In this document: positions 26,938-36,873 of the stretch, piece by piece
Layout of the letters: each line of letters begins with the position of its first letter
Position numbering within the stretch: position 1 is the stretch's first letter
Assembly (NCBI RefSeq): GCF_017545445.1
Contig: NZ_JAFWOM010000078.1
Span: forward strand, 1 to 64,000
Source of the DNA: Fibrobacter sp.
GTDB taxonomy: Bacteria; Fibrobacterota; Fibrobacteria; Fibrobacterales; Fibrobacteraceae
Direction: 5' to 3'
DNA: 64,000 bases
The notes under the pieces: model-generated
Database searches by the model: none
Told to the model about the DNA's origin: nothing
The model's input: only the letters and a program-made list of their open reading frames with translations
Made by a program: the position numbers and the translations under genes

Positions 26938-28108
26938 AATTATATACACCAACTTTTGGAGCCACCCCGTTCGAAGCCTTGGCCTTGTAATTTTGACAGC
27001 CATCGCTTCGGCAACGCTTCTTTCCAGCGTCATTTTTTCAAAAAGCCTTGACGCCGGATTAGAACAGTTATCCTCACGCATGGGGGCAGACGTACTCATC
27101 GTTCCATACGGCGGCGAAGTCGAAGACCAGTCCATTCTTTTGCAAGGCGAATTGAGCCACCGCACGCTTCCTCGCGAAGTTTTAGAATTTACCCGAAAAC
27201 AGCCGGGAGTGAGCGTTGCATCACCACAATTTTTCTTCACGACGCTGAGCGCAAGCTGCTGCGATAAAAAAGTCAACATCATCGGATTCGATTCCAAAAC
27301 AGATTTTACCATCAAGCCATGGATTCGCAAAACATACAAGAACGAATTCAAGCCAGGTTACGTCATCGCCGGGAGCGATATTGAAGTCGAAAAAAGTGGA
27401 AAAATTAAGTTCTTCGACAAAGAATTTACAGTTGTCGGAACGCTTGAACCGCTCGGCAACAAGCTAGACCAAGCGATATTCGCGGACATCGAAACAATCG
27501 AATTGCTCCGCCTAGCCGCCGCTAGCAAGGGTTACAATTTTTCTTCCGAAGGGGAACCTTCCACAATTCTTGCAAACCTCGAAAAAGGAGCCGACTTCGA
27601 AAAAATTTCGCAAGCTATTCACGAACAATTCAGCGACTTGCAAGTCATTTCACGCAGGAACATATTCGATAGCTTTATCACGACGGCAAAATCCTTTAAA
27701 ATCGCAGTCTGGATTATCGCTGGATTTTTCTTGATTGTCGTGATCGCCGCAGTCTCTATCGCATTCTCGGTTTCAACAAACGAACGCAAGCGCGAATTTG
27801 CGACACTTCTCATCATCGGGGCGACACGTAAAAAGCTTACGGGCATTGTCCTTGGAGAATCGCTAATCGCAAGCGGTAGCGGAGCTTTTGCGGGAACGCT
27901 TTTCGGTGCTGTCGCCATCGTCTCGTTCCGCTTTTTAATACAAGAGAACTTGCAAATTCCCTTCACGCTCCCCAACACATCTGCCATACTCTTAACGATT
28001 ATCGGAGCATTGTTCATCCCCGCCATTGCAGGCATAGGAGCATCATACCGTATCGCCAAAAAAGTCGAAAGAATTGATGTCTATACGGCATTAAAGGAGG
28101 ACGCCTAA
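26918..28108 (+). CDS. MacB/FtsX-family ABC permease
   Basis: This 396-residue protein has one N-terminal helix, a large extracytoplasmic domain (about 45-250) and three C-terminal helices, the FtsX/MacB layout. ATG 26918 follows GGAGG and fits translational coupling to the DUF4418 gene. The ectodomain contains SASCCDKKVNI, a Cys pair. The next gene encodes its ATPase, and the stop and start share bases (TAATG). MacB-like systems act as mechanotransmitters or export peptides and lipoproteins; the substrate here is unknown. Confidence 0.8.
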   Translation: MKHTTLKIIYTNFWSHPVRSLGLVILTAIASATLLSSVIFSKSLDAGLEQLSSRMGADVLIVPYGGEVEDQSILLQGELSHRTLPREVLEFTRKQPGVSVASPQFFFTTLSASCCDKKVNIIGFDSKTDFTIKPWIRKTYKNEFKPGYVIAGSDIEVEKSGKIKFFDKEFTVVGTLEPLGNKLDQAIFADIETIELLRLAAASKGYNFSSEGEPSTILANLEKGADFEKISQAIHEQFSDLQVISRRNIFDSFITTAKSFKIAVWIIAGFFLIVVIAAVSIAFSVSTNERKREFATLLIIGATRKKLTGIVLGESLIASGSGAFAGTLFGAVAIVSFRFLIQENLQIPFTLPNTSAILLTIIGALFIPAIAGIGASYRIAKKVERIDVYTALKEDA

Positions 28109-28791
28109 TGATACTTAACGGAAACAACATAACAAAAGAATACACACGACGCGGACTAAAATTCAATGCAGTAAGCAATGCAGAATTCTTCGCATGGTCC
28201 GGCGATTTCACGGTCATCTTCGGAGAATCGGGAAGCGGCAAAAGTACACTATTGAACGCACTTGCTGGCGTTACTGCCCCCACATCCGGGACTGTCGAAA
28301 TTGACGGGCAACTGATTTTTTCACTCAGCGACGAAGAACTCGCCCAACTGCGAAACGAGCGCATAGGTTACATTCCGCAAAATACAGCAAGCCTTTCCGC
28401 ATTCACAGTCGCCGAAAACATTACCTTATCTTCAACTTTATACAACAAGAAAATTGATAAGGGCCACATCGGCGCACTACTGAACAAGCTTGGCATTGCA
28501 CACTTGGCAAACGAATACCCGCAAAATTTGTCTGGCGGCGAATTGCGTCGTGTCGCCATCGCAAGGGCACTCGCCAACAAGCCTGACCTAATTATCGCAG
28601 ATGAGCCGACCAGCAATCTCGACGAAGAAAACAGCCGCAAAGTCTATAGCCTTTTTGCAAGGCTTGCACGGACAGGAGTCTCAGTTGTCGTCGCTACGCA
28701 CGACAAAAACGCTTTCGGCTACAGCAACCGCGTCTATCACATGAAAGCGGGAACGCTCGTGCCAGAAATCGGCGAATACGGCAATCTGTAA
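28108..28791 (+). CDS. LolD/MacB-type ABC ATPase
   Basis: This 227-residue ATPase has Walker A GESGSGKS, signature LSGGELRRVAIARAL, Walker B LIIADEPTSNLD and H-loop VATHDKNAF. It is coupled to the permease encoded just upstream. All motifs appear intact. It resembles the LolD/MacB group, consistent with the FtsX-type partner. Confidence 0.85.
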   Translation: MILNGNNITKEYTRRGLKFNAVSNAEFFAWSGDFTVIFGESGSGKSTLLNALAGVTAPTSGTVEIDGQLIFSLSDEELAQLRNERIGYIPQNTASLSAFTVAENITLSSTLYNKKIDKGHIGALLNKLGIAHLANEYPQNLSGGELRRVAIARALANKPDLIIADEPTSNLDEENSRKVYSLFARLARTGVSVVVATHDKNAFGYSNRVYHMKAGTLVPEIGEYGNL

Positions 28792-28866
28792 AATTTCTAA
28801 CTTTTAAATTGTAAAAACAAGTATGCCATGCCCGACTAAGGTTGGAGAGTCGATATTTGAGCAATT

Positions 28867-30258
28867 ATGAAACTTCTCATCATTTACTTTCTCGTCCTTG
28901 GATTCATTTGCGTCCGCGACTTATTCAAGGTCAAGAACTTTGACGATTACGTTGTTGCAGGCCGTAAGCAAAGTTCACCGTTCGTTTTCATGAGCCTCAT
29001 GGCAACTGTCCTTGGAGCATCCGCAACGGTGGGCATTGCAGCACGTGCCGAAAGCATTGGTTTTGCCGCATTCTGGTGGCTCGGTGTTGGCGCTATTGGG
29101 TTCTGGTTTCAAGCCGCGTTCTTAAGCAAACCGGTTCACGACCTTGACGTACGAACTCTCCCCGAAATTGCAGAAAAGACCGTCGGGAAAACAGGAAGAA
29201 AGTTAGTCGCGTTCATCATCGCAGTCTCATGGATTGGAATTATCGCTGCACAATTCGCCGCAGTTGCCGGATTCATCGGGCTGGTATTAGGCCACGATGC
29301 AGGCACACAATCCGTTCTGATCACAGCAATCATCGTCATCGTCTATACGCTTTTAGGCGGGCAACTTTCAGTTGTTCGCACCGATGCACTGCAATTTGGA
29401 ATTTTGACACTTGGATTTTTCGCTGCCGCAATTTACTTGTTCGGCGGATTTTCTGGGATCGAAAACGCGGCAGACAATCTCGCCGTCAACAGTTCGTCAG
29501 CAGGCAACGCAGGCCTCGCGACTTTCGGCAATTTCTCGCTATTAAACGAAAAATTCGGCTTCGCCGATTTAGCCATGATGCTATTCACCGTTGGTGGAGC
29601 GTACTTCCTCGGCCCCGACGTAATTTCAAGAAACCTCGTCGCCAAAGATTCTTCATCCGCACGAAAAGCCGTTATCGTCGGGAGTTTCGCCATCCTTGTC
29701 TTTAGCGTGGTTATCGTTCTGCTCGGCATGTGGGCTGCGACTTACTCGCCGGATGCCGCCTCCGGCTCTACCATGAATCCTTTGTTCCGCCTCGCCTCCG
29801 GCGTGCTCCCGCTTCCGCTTGCAGCGCTCCTATCCGTCGGACTTTTGTCTGCACTGCTTTCGTCAGCAGACACATGTCTCATCAACTCCGCAGCCATTTT
29901 CGGGAGCGACATTCTGAATACGCGCCGCATTTCCGTAGTCCGCCTGCTCGTTGTCGCCATCGGCATCATCGCGACCTACCTTGCGCTCCAGGGCAAAGAT
30001 ATCATCGGGCTTTTGACGATGGCCTATTCTGTCTATACGCCGGGAATTGTCGCCCCACTCGCCGTTGCGATTATCACCCATAAAAAGTTCAACATCAAGA
30101 AAAATCTTTGGTATGCAGGCGTTATCGTTGGCGGGCTCTTCGGGCTCATCCCCGCAATTCTTGCCTCCACCGCCAAAATTCAAAGCTCGGCCTATCTCCC
30201 CCACATTGGAATTGCAGTCTCGCTTGTGTTCGCGATTGCAAGTTTGAGAAAGAAATAA
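28867..30258 (+). CDS. Sodium:solute symporter family protein
   Basis: This 463-residue protein has about 12-13 transmembrane helices and the SSS-family start (FDDYVVAGRKQSSPFVFMSLMATVLGASATVG) with LLGGQLSVVRTDALQF in the middle, as in panthothenate, proline and carboxylate symporters. It follows the ABC genes by 75 nt and may share their transcript, so it may be part of the same regulon. The substrate cannot be told from sequence. Confidence 0.8.
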   Translation: MKLLIIYFLVLGFICVRDLFKVKNFDDYVVAGRKQSSPFVFMSLMATVLGASATVGIAARAESIGFAAFWWLGVGAIGFWFQAAFLSKPVHDLDVRTLPEIAEKTVGKTGRKLVAFIIAVSWIGIIAAQFAAVAGFIGLVLGHDAGTQSVLITAIIVIVYTLLGGQLSVVRTDALQFGILTLGFFAAAIYLFGGFSGIENAADNLAVNSSSAGNAGLATFGNFSLLNEKFGFADLAMMLFTVGGAYFLGPDVISRNLVAKDSSSARKAVIVGSFAILVFSVVIVLLGMWAATYSPDAASGSTMNPLFRLASGVLPLPLAALLSVGLLSALLSSADTCLINSAAIFGSDILNTRRISVVRLLVVAIGIIATYLALQGKDIIGLLTMAYSVYTPGIVAPLAVAIITHKKFNIKKNLWYAGVIVGGLFGLIPAILASTAKIQSSAYLPHIGIAVSLVFAIASLRKK

Positions 30259-30292
30259 CTGGATTCCGTCGATAATGCAGATACAAGAAATA

Positions 30293-30402
30293 ATGGATTC
30301 CCTCCCTTCGGTCGAGAATGACAGCAGAGCCGAGTGATGCAGAAACATGCTTGCATGTTTCTATATCCAAGGCGAACAAGTCATGCGTAAACGCAATGAC
30401 AG
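30293..30402 (-). repeat. 110-bp inverted repeat, right copy
   Basis: Exact reverse complement of 9230-9339. It sits between the symporter and the terminator before glutamine synthetase. A further dispersed-repeat arm (AGCTCCAGGATGACGAGCG) follows at its right end. Confidence 0.9.
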
Positions 30403-30430
30403 CTCCAGGATGACGAGCGTGCATAACACA

Positions 30431-30465
30431 AAAAAAGTCGCGAGGCATTAAACCTGCGACTTTTT
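30431..30465. terminator. Bidirectional terminator
   Basis: AAAAAGTCGC (30432-30441) pairs with GCGACTTTTT (30456-30465), ten pairs with a 14-nt loop, with A-run and T-run on the two sides. Confidence 0.85.
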
Positions 30466-30556
30466 AAATTTTAAATCAGACAAACAGAAACTATTCTTTC
30501 GTCTCCACAAAGTGGATAACATCCACTAAGGGGCAAAGCCCCCAAGTGTTGTATAT

Positions 30557-30592
30557 CTCGTCTGTAGGAGCGCAGCACCGTTCTTTCGTCTA
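30557..30592. repeat. Short repeat CTCGTCTGTAG...GTTCTTTCGTCTA, copy 2
   Basis: Same arms and order as 306-344, with a different central hairpin (GAGCGCAGCACC). In both cases it lies downstream of a leftward gene. Confidence 0.55.
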
Positions 30593-30611
30593 ATATATAA
30601 ATGTGCATATA

Positions 30612-30636
30612 GGCTTCCCACCTTCGACGGGAAGCC
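30612..30636 (-). terminator. Hairpin downstream of glutamine synthetase
   Basis: Perfect 8-bp stem GGCTTCCC/GGGAAGCC, 10 nt past the stop codon; it lacks a clear T-run, so it may be an mRNA-stabilising or Rho-assisted end. Confidence 0.5.
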
Positions 30637-30646
30637 ATGCTTTTCA

Positions 30647-32764
30647 TCAATAGATGAAAAGCATCTCGCGATACTTCGGCAGGGGCCAGAGTTCGTCGGA
30701 GACAAGCTTTTCGAGGCCATCGACTTCCTTACGGAGGGCGGCAATCGCATCGACAATGCCTTCGTGGAGTCCATCTAGCGATTTTTCCATCACGCCAATC
30801 GCAGCAATCAAGCGGTTCATGCCTTCGCCAAGCGATTTCGCGTAACCGTCAAGTCCCGGGAATCCTTGATTCAAAGCCATTTCGTTTGTCTTGAGCGCAT
30901 TGGAATAAGCTTCGACGACTTTCGGCAAGATAATGTTCTTTGCCATGTCGCGCGCGATTTCGCCTTCGATATGAATACGCTTGTGGTAATCTTCGCTGTT
31001 CACTTCGTAACGGGAAATCATTTCGGCACGGTTCATCACGCCATACTTTTCGAAGAGAGCGATGTTTTCTTCTTTCGTCAAAGCCTTGAGCGCTTCCATG
31101 GATGTGCGGATGTTCGGGAGGCCGCGCTTTTCCGCTTCCTTCACCCAGTCTTCGGTGTAGCCGTTTCCGTTGTACAAAATGCGCTTGTGTTCCTTCACAA
31201 TCTTTTGCAAAATCTTTTGCAAGCCTGTGTGGAAATTCTTGTCGTCAAGCTTTTCGAGCTGTTCCGCAATCATGTCAAACGCTTCTGCGACAATCGTATT
31301 CAGAACAACGTTTGGTTCAGAGCAGCTTTGGCTAGAGCCTGGTGCGCGGAATTCAAACTTGTTCCCTGTAAACGCAAACGGAGATGTTCTGTTGCGGTCC
31401 GTAGCGTCACGCGGGAGCGGCGGCAACATATCGGAACCGAGCTTCATCGCGCCCGCTTGCTTGCTGGATTTCGGCACGCCTTGTTCGAGCTGTTCAATCA
31501 CGTCTGTGAGCTGGTCGCCCAAGTAAATGGAGATAATCGCCGGAGGGGCTTCGTGAGCGCCGAGACGGTGGTCGTTACCGGCACCTGCACAAGTCATGCG
31601 GAGCAAATCAGCATGCGTATCGACGGCATACATGATGGCGCAAATCGCAGTGAGGAACACGGCATTCTGATGCGGGTCCTTACCCGGATTGAGCAAGTTG
31701 CCCTTACCGTAAGAAAGGCTCCAGTTGTTGTGCTTGCCAGAACCGTTCACGCCAGCAAACGGCTTTTCGTGCAACAAGCAAACGAGACCGTAGCGGTCCG
31801 CCACGTTGCGGAGCGTTTCCATCACGAGCATGTTATGGTCGCAAGCGAGGTTCACTTCTTCAAAGAGCGGAGCAAGCTCGAACTGAGCCGGAGCCACTTC
31901 GTTGTGGCGCGTCTTTGCCGGAATACCAAGCTTCCACAGTTCCTTTTCCACATCGTTCATAAAATTCAAGATGCGGCTCGGAATGCTGCCAAAGTAATGG
32001 TCATTCATTTGTTGGTGCTTTGCAGGAGTTGCACCGAAAATCGTGCGACCGGATTGATACAAGTCCGGGCGTTGCAGATAAAATCTTTTGTCGATGAGGA
32101 AGTATTCCTGTTCAGCGCCAAGCGTAACCGTCGTCTTTTTCGGGCCGGCCTTGAAGCAGGTCATGAGGCGGCGAGTCGATTTCGAAAGCGCTTGCAAACT
32201 ACGGAGAAGCGGCGTTTTCTTGTCAAGAGCTTCACCCGTGTAGCTGCAGAAAGCGGTCGGGATGCAAAGAGTAGCCCCGTTGCCATGACGCTTGATAAAC
32301 GCTGGAGAAGTCGGGTCCCAAGCGGTATAGCCGCGAGCCTCGAACGTAGAACGGAGTCCGCCGCTCGGGAAACTCGAGGCGTCCGGTTCACCGACAATCA
32401 AGTTCTTTCCGCTAAACGTCATAATGGCCTTGCCGCCAGACGGTTCAATAAAGCTGTCGTGCTTTTCGGCAGTAGAGCCGGTCAAAGGCTGGAACCAATG
32501 CGTAAAGTGTGTTGCTCCGCGATCCATAGCCCAGCGCTTCATAGCGTGCGCGACATCGCCAGCAATACTTGCATCCAGCGCGACACCTTCGTCAATCGTT
32601 GCAAGCAATTTCTCGCAGATATCCTTCGGGAGGTACGTGCGCATTGCATCGGCATTGAAAACATCTTCGCCATAAAAATCGACGTTCGCAGGAGCGGCAG
32701 GCATTACCGCGCTCACCGGCGCCGTTGCGATATCGTAAATGGCCTTGTTACGACTATTGTTCAT
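30647..32764 (-). CDS. glnN: Type III glutamine synthetase
   Basis: This 705-residue enzyme has the GSIII length and motifs: [19 protein letters not shown] near the N-terminus, [22 protein letters not shown] (residues forming the active site) and [24 protein letters not shown] is the main ammonia-assimilating glutamine synthetase in several gut anaerobes. It is divergent from a sigma54-type activator gene with 364 nt between them. Feedback sites cannot be judged from sequence. The protein appears complete. Confidence 0.95.
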   Translation of the reverse strand: MNNSRNKAIYDIATAPVSAVMPAAPANVDFYGEDVFNADAMRTYLPKDICEKLLATIDEGVALDASIAGDVAHAMKRWAMDRGATHFTHWFQPLTGSTAEKHDSFIEPSGGKAIMTFSGKNLIVGEPDASSFPSGGLRSTFEARGYTAWDPTSPAFIKRHGNGATLCIPTAFCSYTGEALDKKTPLLRSLQALSKSTRRLMTCFKAGPKKTTVTLGAEQEYFLIDKRFYLQRPDLYQSGRTIFGATPAKHQQMNDHYFGSIPSRILNFMNDVEKELWKLGIPAKTRHNEVAPAQFELAPLFEEVNLACDHNMLVMETLRNVADRYGLVCLLHEKPFAGVNGSGKHNNWSLSYGKGNLLNPGKDPHQNAVFLTAICAIMYAVDTHADLLRMTCAGAGNDHRLGAHEAPPAIISIYLGDQLTDVIEQLEQGVPKSSKQAGAMKLGSDMLPPLPRDATDRNRTSPFAFTGNKFEFRAPGSSQSCSEPNVVLNTIVAEAFDMIAEQLEKLDDKNFHTGLQKILQKIVKEHKRILYNGNGYTEDWVKEAEKRGLPNIRTSMEALKALTKEENIALFEKYGVMNRAEMISRYEVNSEDYHKRIHIEGEIARDMAKNIILPKVVEAYSNALKTNEMALNQGFPGLDGYAKSLGEGMNRLIAAIGVMEKSLDGLHEGIVDAIAALRKEVDGLEKLVSDELWPLPKYREMLFIY

Positions 32765-33128
32765 TTTTTACCCTATAATGTCATCCCGGACTTGTTCCGG
32801 GATCGGTTGTAAAATTCGTTAACTGACCACGGAATTAATCCGGGGAGACAATGCGGCTAAAGGTTCGTCACAGTAGCAAAACACTGTCTTTTTGTTTTAC
32901 GAACTACAAGTTAGCAATGGTTTTAGAGCGTTGCACTGTACAAAAGCGGTTTTTTTTCGTGCGTTTTATTACATTTTTGTAAAATTACACCATTATATTA
33001 CATTTTTGTAAAACAAGAGCGCAATTTATTACTATATTAAACACGTTCATCTCTCCTAGAGCTGCGTTGGGTCGCCCCAAAACGGCCTGACGCAGCAATA
33101 GAGTTTTCCCCGATGTTGCAAAAACAAA
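32765..33128. other. Divergent control region of glnN and the sigma54 activator
   Basis: Contains a dispersed repeat (TCCCGGACTTGTTCCGGGA at 32782-32800), AT-rich promoter-like DNA and two palindromic TTACA-N6-TGTAA units. I found no convincing -24/-12 sigma54 promoter (TGGCAC-N5-TTGCA) on either strand. Confidence 0.5.
32969..33013. promoter_or_regulatory. Two direct copies of a palindromic operator
   Basis: TTACATTTTTGTAAAA occurs at 32969-32984 and again at 32998-33013, 29 bp centre to centre, with the partial palindrome TTACA...TGTAA. The position suggests an operator for glnN and/or the activator gene. Confidence 0.5.
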
Positions 33129-34268
33129 ATGGATATAGAAGCCCTTGAAAGCACGACTTTCGAAGCCATAGTCGAGAAAATTCAAAAAGTTCGCAAGCGA
33201 GGCGAACTTCTCGAAAGCATTCAAGGCATTTTAAAGCAGAATTTCAAATCCATCGAAATCGAGCACCAAATCGAGTGCAAAAAAATCCGCAACATCATCG
33301 AAGGCATCCCGGGCGAGCTCATCGGAAACACGCGTGAAATGCGCGACGTGAGCAAGCTCGTACGCCAAATCGCCCCGACTTCGGCGACGGTGCTTATCCG
33401 CGGCAAGGCTGGCACCGGCAAGGAATACGTCGCAAGGAGCATCCACGAACTGTCGGACCGTAAAGATTCTCCGTTTATAGCCCTCAACTGCGACGCCCTC
33501 ACAGAAGGGACAAATTCGTTCGAAAGCGAACTTTTCGGTTTTGAACGCGGTGCGTTTACCGGAGCCATCAACCGCCACATCGGCAAGGCTGAACAAGCGA
33601 ACGGCGGTACGCTGTTTCTAGACGAAATAGCGGACTTGTCCCTCACATCGCAAGTCAAGCTTTTGCAGTTTATTCAAGACCAACGTTTTAACCGCTTAGG
33701 AAGTAACATCGTCCAACACAGCAATGTACGCCTGATCGCAAGCACGGGCAAGAATCTCGAAGCCATGATGCAAAACGGAAAATTCCGCGAAGACCTTTAC
33801 TACCGATTGAACATTTTCCAGATTTCGCTCCCCGAGCTTATACAACGTAAAACAGATATTCTGCTTTTGGCGGACCACTTCATCGAAAAGATGAACTTGA
33901 AATACGGCAAGAAAATTTTGCGGTTAAGCACGCCCGCTATCGACATGCTCATGAGTTACCATTGGCCAGGCAACGTACGAGAACTTGAAAACTGCATCGA
34001 GCACGCGTGCCTTGCGACAACAGACGTTTGCATCAACGCTTACGACTTGCCACCCACGCTGCAAACCGACGTAACATCAGGAACATCCGTGCTCCCCGAA
34101 GGCAACAGTCCGCTTGCAACACTGATGGACAGCTACGAACGCGAAATCCTAAGCGAAGCGCTCCGCCGCCACGACGGCAACATGAGTGCCGCAGGCCGCG
34201 ACCTCTCCGTGAGTCCGCGCATGATGCTGTACAAAATAAGGCGGCTAGGAATAGCCGCCTCGAATTAG
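33129..34268 (+). CDS. Sigma54-dependent AAA+ activator (NtrC/NifA-like)
   Basis: The 379-residue protein has a short N-terminal segment (about 1-65, no receiver or GAF domain), an AAA+ core with Walker A GKAGTGKE, the sigma54-contact loop GAFTGA, Walker B GTLFLDEIADL and a C-terminal Fis-type HTH (GNMSAAGRDLSVSPRMMLYKIRRLGI). It could act constitutively or be controlled by a partner. Its divergent position beside glnN suggests nitrogen control. The final codons lie in a 38-bp sequence repeated at 35619, and a GGCGGCTA/TAGCCGCC hairpin is formed by the same bases. Confidence 0.85.
   Translation: MDIEALESTTFEAIVEKIQKVRKRGELLESIQGILKQNFKSIEIEHQIECKKIRNIIEGIPGELIGNTREMRDVSKLVRQIAPTSATVLIRGKAGTGKEYVARSIHELSDRKDSPFIALNCDALTEGTNSFESELFGFERGAFTGAINRHIGKAEQANGGTLFLDEIADLSLTSQVKLLQFIQDQRFNRLGSNIVQHSNVRLIASTGKNLEAMMQNGKFREDLYYRLNIFQISLPELIQRKTDILLLADHFIEKMNLKYGKKILRLSTPAIDMLMSYHWPGNVRELENCIEHACLATTDVCINAYDLPPTLQTDVTSGTSVLPEGNSPLATLMDSYEREILSEALRRHDGNMSAAGRDLSVSPRMMLYKIRRLGIAASN
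34230..34267. repeat. 38-bp direct repeat, left copy
   Basis: Identical to 35619-35656. It encodes the last residues of the sigma54 activator and contains the GGCGGCTA-GGAA-TAGCCGCC hairpin. Confidence 0.9.
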
Positions 34269-34329
34269 TCCAAAATTCAGTTAAAAACACATAGTAGATT
34301 TTAAAAAAAAAACACCAATAATTTAGGCA

Positions 34330-35547
34330 TCATTCAAGTTTACGAACCATGCGCATGCCTTGGAAAGCCGGCTGTTTAAACGTTGCGTTAGTAATTATTG
34401 TATTGCGAGGAAGGCACATGTATTTAATCAAGTCTCGGCACGCTTTACCGGGATTATAAAAATTCAATACACTACAAGGAATCAACGCGACATACTCATT
34501 ATCAAATTCTTCGTAATACTTTTCTTCTGCATTTCCATAAATGTCATACAAGCCATACTGATTAGGGGCATATTGTTTTACTGGATAAAGACCAGATTTT
34601 TTTTCGAAACAATGGATATCCGCATATTTTTTTAACGAATCCTCAATAAATTCGTTTCCCCAGGAAAAGACTTTTGATTGCCCAGCATTTTGAAGAATAT
34701 ACCATTCGTCATAGAAAGGAAGCCTATAGCCATTGGCCGATTTGTTATAGGAGCATTGAGTCAGTTTAGGACAATTCAGAATACTTTCAAGCCCGTCCTT
34801 TTTTGAGCGAAAACTCAAATAATAACGATAATAACGAGAAGGATAATCCAACACCTCTAATGAATCCGATGATGGATAATAATCCTCATTGAAACATAAA
34901 ACAGATTCTTTTTCGTTAATTTTTTCTCCTTCTCGCAACCAAAGCGCATCTCGGACACGCAACTCAGTTTTATCTACAATTAAGTCGTAATTCATTTGAA
35001 CCACGTATGAAGTATCTTTTAGATTTCTATCATAAGTATGTCCAACACCTTTATAAACGATGAATTTTTTTCCTTTGAGATTTACAATAGTCTGGTTTAC
35101 AAGAATCCAGCTAGAGTCTGCATCAGTTAAATCGTTCAGATTTCGTGCATAAAGAACAAGAATACTCCTTGTATAAGGAGAGCCATCTACATAAAGACAA
35201 TTCTTGGAATCCATTCGTGCAGAGCCGTTTACAATCCACATTCCATCACCCGTATTAAATTCTTTTTCAGGACAAAGTATCATTCCTTGATTCCAATCTA
35301 CTTCGTACCATCTCTTATGGCCGCTAGATTTCGTTGGTTTTACAGATTTATAGGAACGCAACCCTGCAACAGGTTTCGCCTTCGAGGCTATATAATGCTT
35401 TTTAAAGCTTTTTTCTTTAAATACATTCTGCGCTTCACGCATATCGTGCAGATTGGATACACAATTGCCATTTGCATCAAAAACGCAAAAGTCATTACCA
35501 AAAGAAAAGGAAAGACAAACAGCAAATAGCAAAAATATTTTCTTCAT
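34330..35547 (-). CDS. Secreted FGE/SUMF1-like domain protein
   Basis: The 405-residue product from ATG 35547 (GGAGATGATT ribosome site) has a signal peptide (about 1-17, MKKIFLLFAVCLSFSFG). The C-terminal 140 residues show formylglycine-generating-enzyme features: GYRLPFYDEWYILQNAG, FSWGNEF, YPVKQYAPNQYGLYDIYGNAEE and GMRMVRK. The catalytic cysteines of true FGE are not obvious, so it is probably a non-catalytic relative. The region 34268-35656 lies between exact direct repeats, which suggests a duplication or insertion. Its function is unknown. Confidence 0.7.
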   Translation of the reverse strand: MKKIFLLFAVCLSFSFGNDFCVFDANGNCVSNLHDMREAQNVFKEKSFKKHYIASKAKPVAGLRSYKSVKPTKSSGHKRWYEVDWNQGMILCPEKEFNTGDGMWIVNGSARMDSKNCLYVDGSPYTRSILVLYARNLNDLTDADSSWILVNQTIVNLKGKKFIVYKGVGHTYDRNLKDTSYVVQMNYDLIVDKTELRVRDALWLREGEKINEKESVLCFNEDYYPSSDSLEVLDYPSRYYRYYLSFRSKKDGLESILNCPKLTQCSYNKSANGYRLPFYDEWYILQNAGQSKVFSWGNEFIEDSLKKYADIHCFEKKSGLYPVKQYAPNQYGLYDIYGNAEEKYYEEFDNEYVALIPCSVLNFYNPGKACRDLIKYMCLPRNTIITNATFKQPAFQGMRMVRKLE

Positions 35548-35618
35548 AATCATCTCCAATCTAATTAGCAATGCGAACTAAGTAAACATGATGTTGATGC
35601 ATTAATATTATTTTAATA

Positions 35619-35656
35619 TACAAAATAAGGCGGCTAGGAATAGCCGCCTCGAATTA
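35619..35656. repeat. 38-bp direct repeat, right copy
   Basis: Identical to 34230-34267, but here in non-coding DNA. Adjacent DNA (35664-35722) is a dispersed TCATCC...GGATCC repeat. Confidence 0.9.
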
Positions 35657-35725
35657 AAGCATTGTCACCCCACCCCGTTATCCTTGAATCGGTCATCCTC
35701 GAACGGAGTGAGGGGATCCAGTAAA

Positions 35726-36802
35726 TTATCTCACAATAGCAATGCCGTAAACCGGAAGCATTTTCTTCGGAGCATCGATCTTGCTAGCCTTGCCACTTTC
35801 ATACTTATAGAGGCCACCCTTAGAACCACGGTCGCCAATATAAAGCACGCCGTCAACGTCGTCAAACAAGAGAGAGCCTTCGACATCGCTCACGCCAGAA
35901 ACCTTTTCAGCAGTCTTCTTAGAGAAATCCACCTTCATCAGGGGAACATCGCCCCAAGCCTTATAAACAGCAGCATAGCCAACGCCTTCCGGGTCAACAG
36001 CAAATGCATAGACACCACCGCCAAGCTTCTTGCCGTCAACGACCATCGAAGTCTTCTTCTTAGCAAAGTCAACAACTTCAATACCACGGTTAGCATCAGC
36101 ATCCGTTCCGTAGTCTGCATTGTATTCGCCCTGAGAAGCAATATAGAGCTTGCCATTAGCAAAGCCCATAGCCATCGGGTTTTTCTTGGCAAGCTTAATC
36201 GTGTCGAGGAGATCGCCGTTGCTAAGCTTGTACATAGCGAGAAGGCCCGGAACCGGATAAGCGTAGTTTTCAGAACGCTGGAAGAGAGCGAACAAAGTAT
36301 CGCCACTGACTTCGAAATCAACGAGATTCGGAGTCGTTGCCTTGCCATGAGAGAACTTATTTGTTTTAACGGTCTTTGTGATCTTGCCATCCTTGACAGC
36401 GACCTTCACAAACTTGGCAGCACCTTCCAAAGCCACCCAAACTTCGTCCTTATTGGCCTTTACGACATCACTCGGATTCGAAGCATCGTCCAATTCAATC
36501 TGCCACTTCACCTTATCTTCCGAAACATCGACAAGAGCAAGGTTGTCTGCATTGAGTCTTTCAAGAACAAAAAGGTTGCCATCAATACCGACCACCTTGG
36601 AGTCCTGATTGAACTGGATCGACTTGTCAGAAATGCCATCATCAAGCACCCAACGGAGTTCGCCAGACGTATAGTCCGAACCGAATACATAAACCGAACC
36701 CGGCTTCAGCAAATCATCTTCGGCAGAAGTGGAGCTGTCCGAGCATGCCTGCATATAGAATGCAAGCGATGTTCCTGCGAGGAGTGTGAGGATTTTTTTC
36801 AT
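35726..36802 (-). CDS. Beta-propeller lipoprotein (BtuG-like)
   Basis: This 358-residue protein has a lipoprotein signal (MKKILTLLAGTSLAFYMQAC, Cys 20) and repeated four-strand units of about 45-50 residues (for example SVYVFGSDYTSGELRW, LFVLERLNADNLALVD, DEVWVALEGAAKFVKV), as in YncE-like seven-bladed propellers. It is the second gene behind a cobalamin riboswitch and BtuB-like receptor. In Bacteroides, BtuG is a surface propeller lipoprotein that captures B12 for BtuB. By analogy this may have the same job; sequence similarity to BtuG itself could not be tested. Confidence 0.75.
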   Translation of the reverse strand: MKKILTLLAGTSLAFYMQACSDSSTSAEDDLLKPGSVYVFGSDYTSGELRWVLDDGISDKSIQFNQDSKVVGIDGNLFVLERLNADNLALVDVSEDKVKWQIELDDASNPSDVVKANKDEVWVALEGAAKFVKVAVKDGKITKTVKTNKFSHGKATTPNLVDFEVSGDTLFALFQRSENYAYPVPGLLAMYKLSNGDLLDTIKLAKKNPMAMGFANGKLYIASQGEYNADYGTDADANRGIEVVDFAKKKTSMVVDGKKLGGGVYAFAVDPEGVGYAAVYKAWGDVPLMKVDFSKKTAEKVSGVSDVEGSLLFDDVDGVLYIGDRGSKGGLYKYESGKASKIDAPKKMLPVYGIAIVR

Positions 36803-36873
36803 AGTGGTTCCTTTTTATGTTTTTCGCAGACGATGTGAATTACAAGTTTTGCAAGTCCCATTCTGCGCGGGGT

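Noticed and set aside
32765..33128. Sigma54 promoter for glnN
   Set aside because: TGG...TTGC pairs near 32920 have the wrong spacing (10 rather than 8 between TGG and TTGC).
34330..35547. Active formylglycine-generating enzyme
   Set aside because: The catalytic cysteine pair was not found and no sulfatase lies in the window; only the fold-level similarity is supported.
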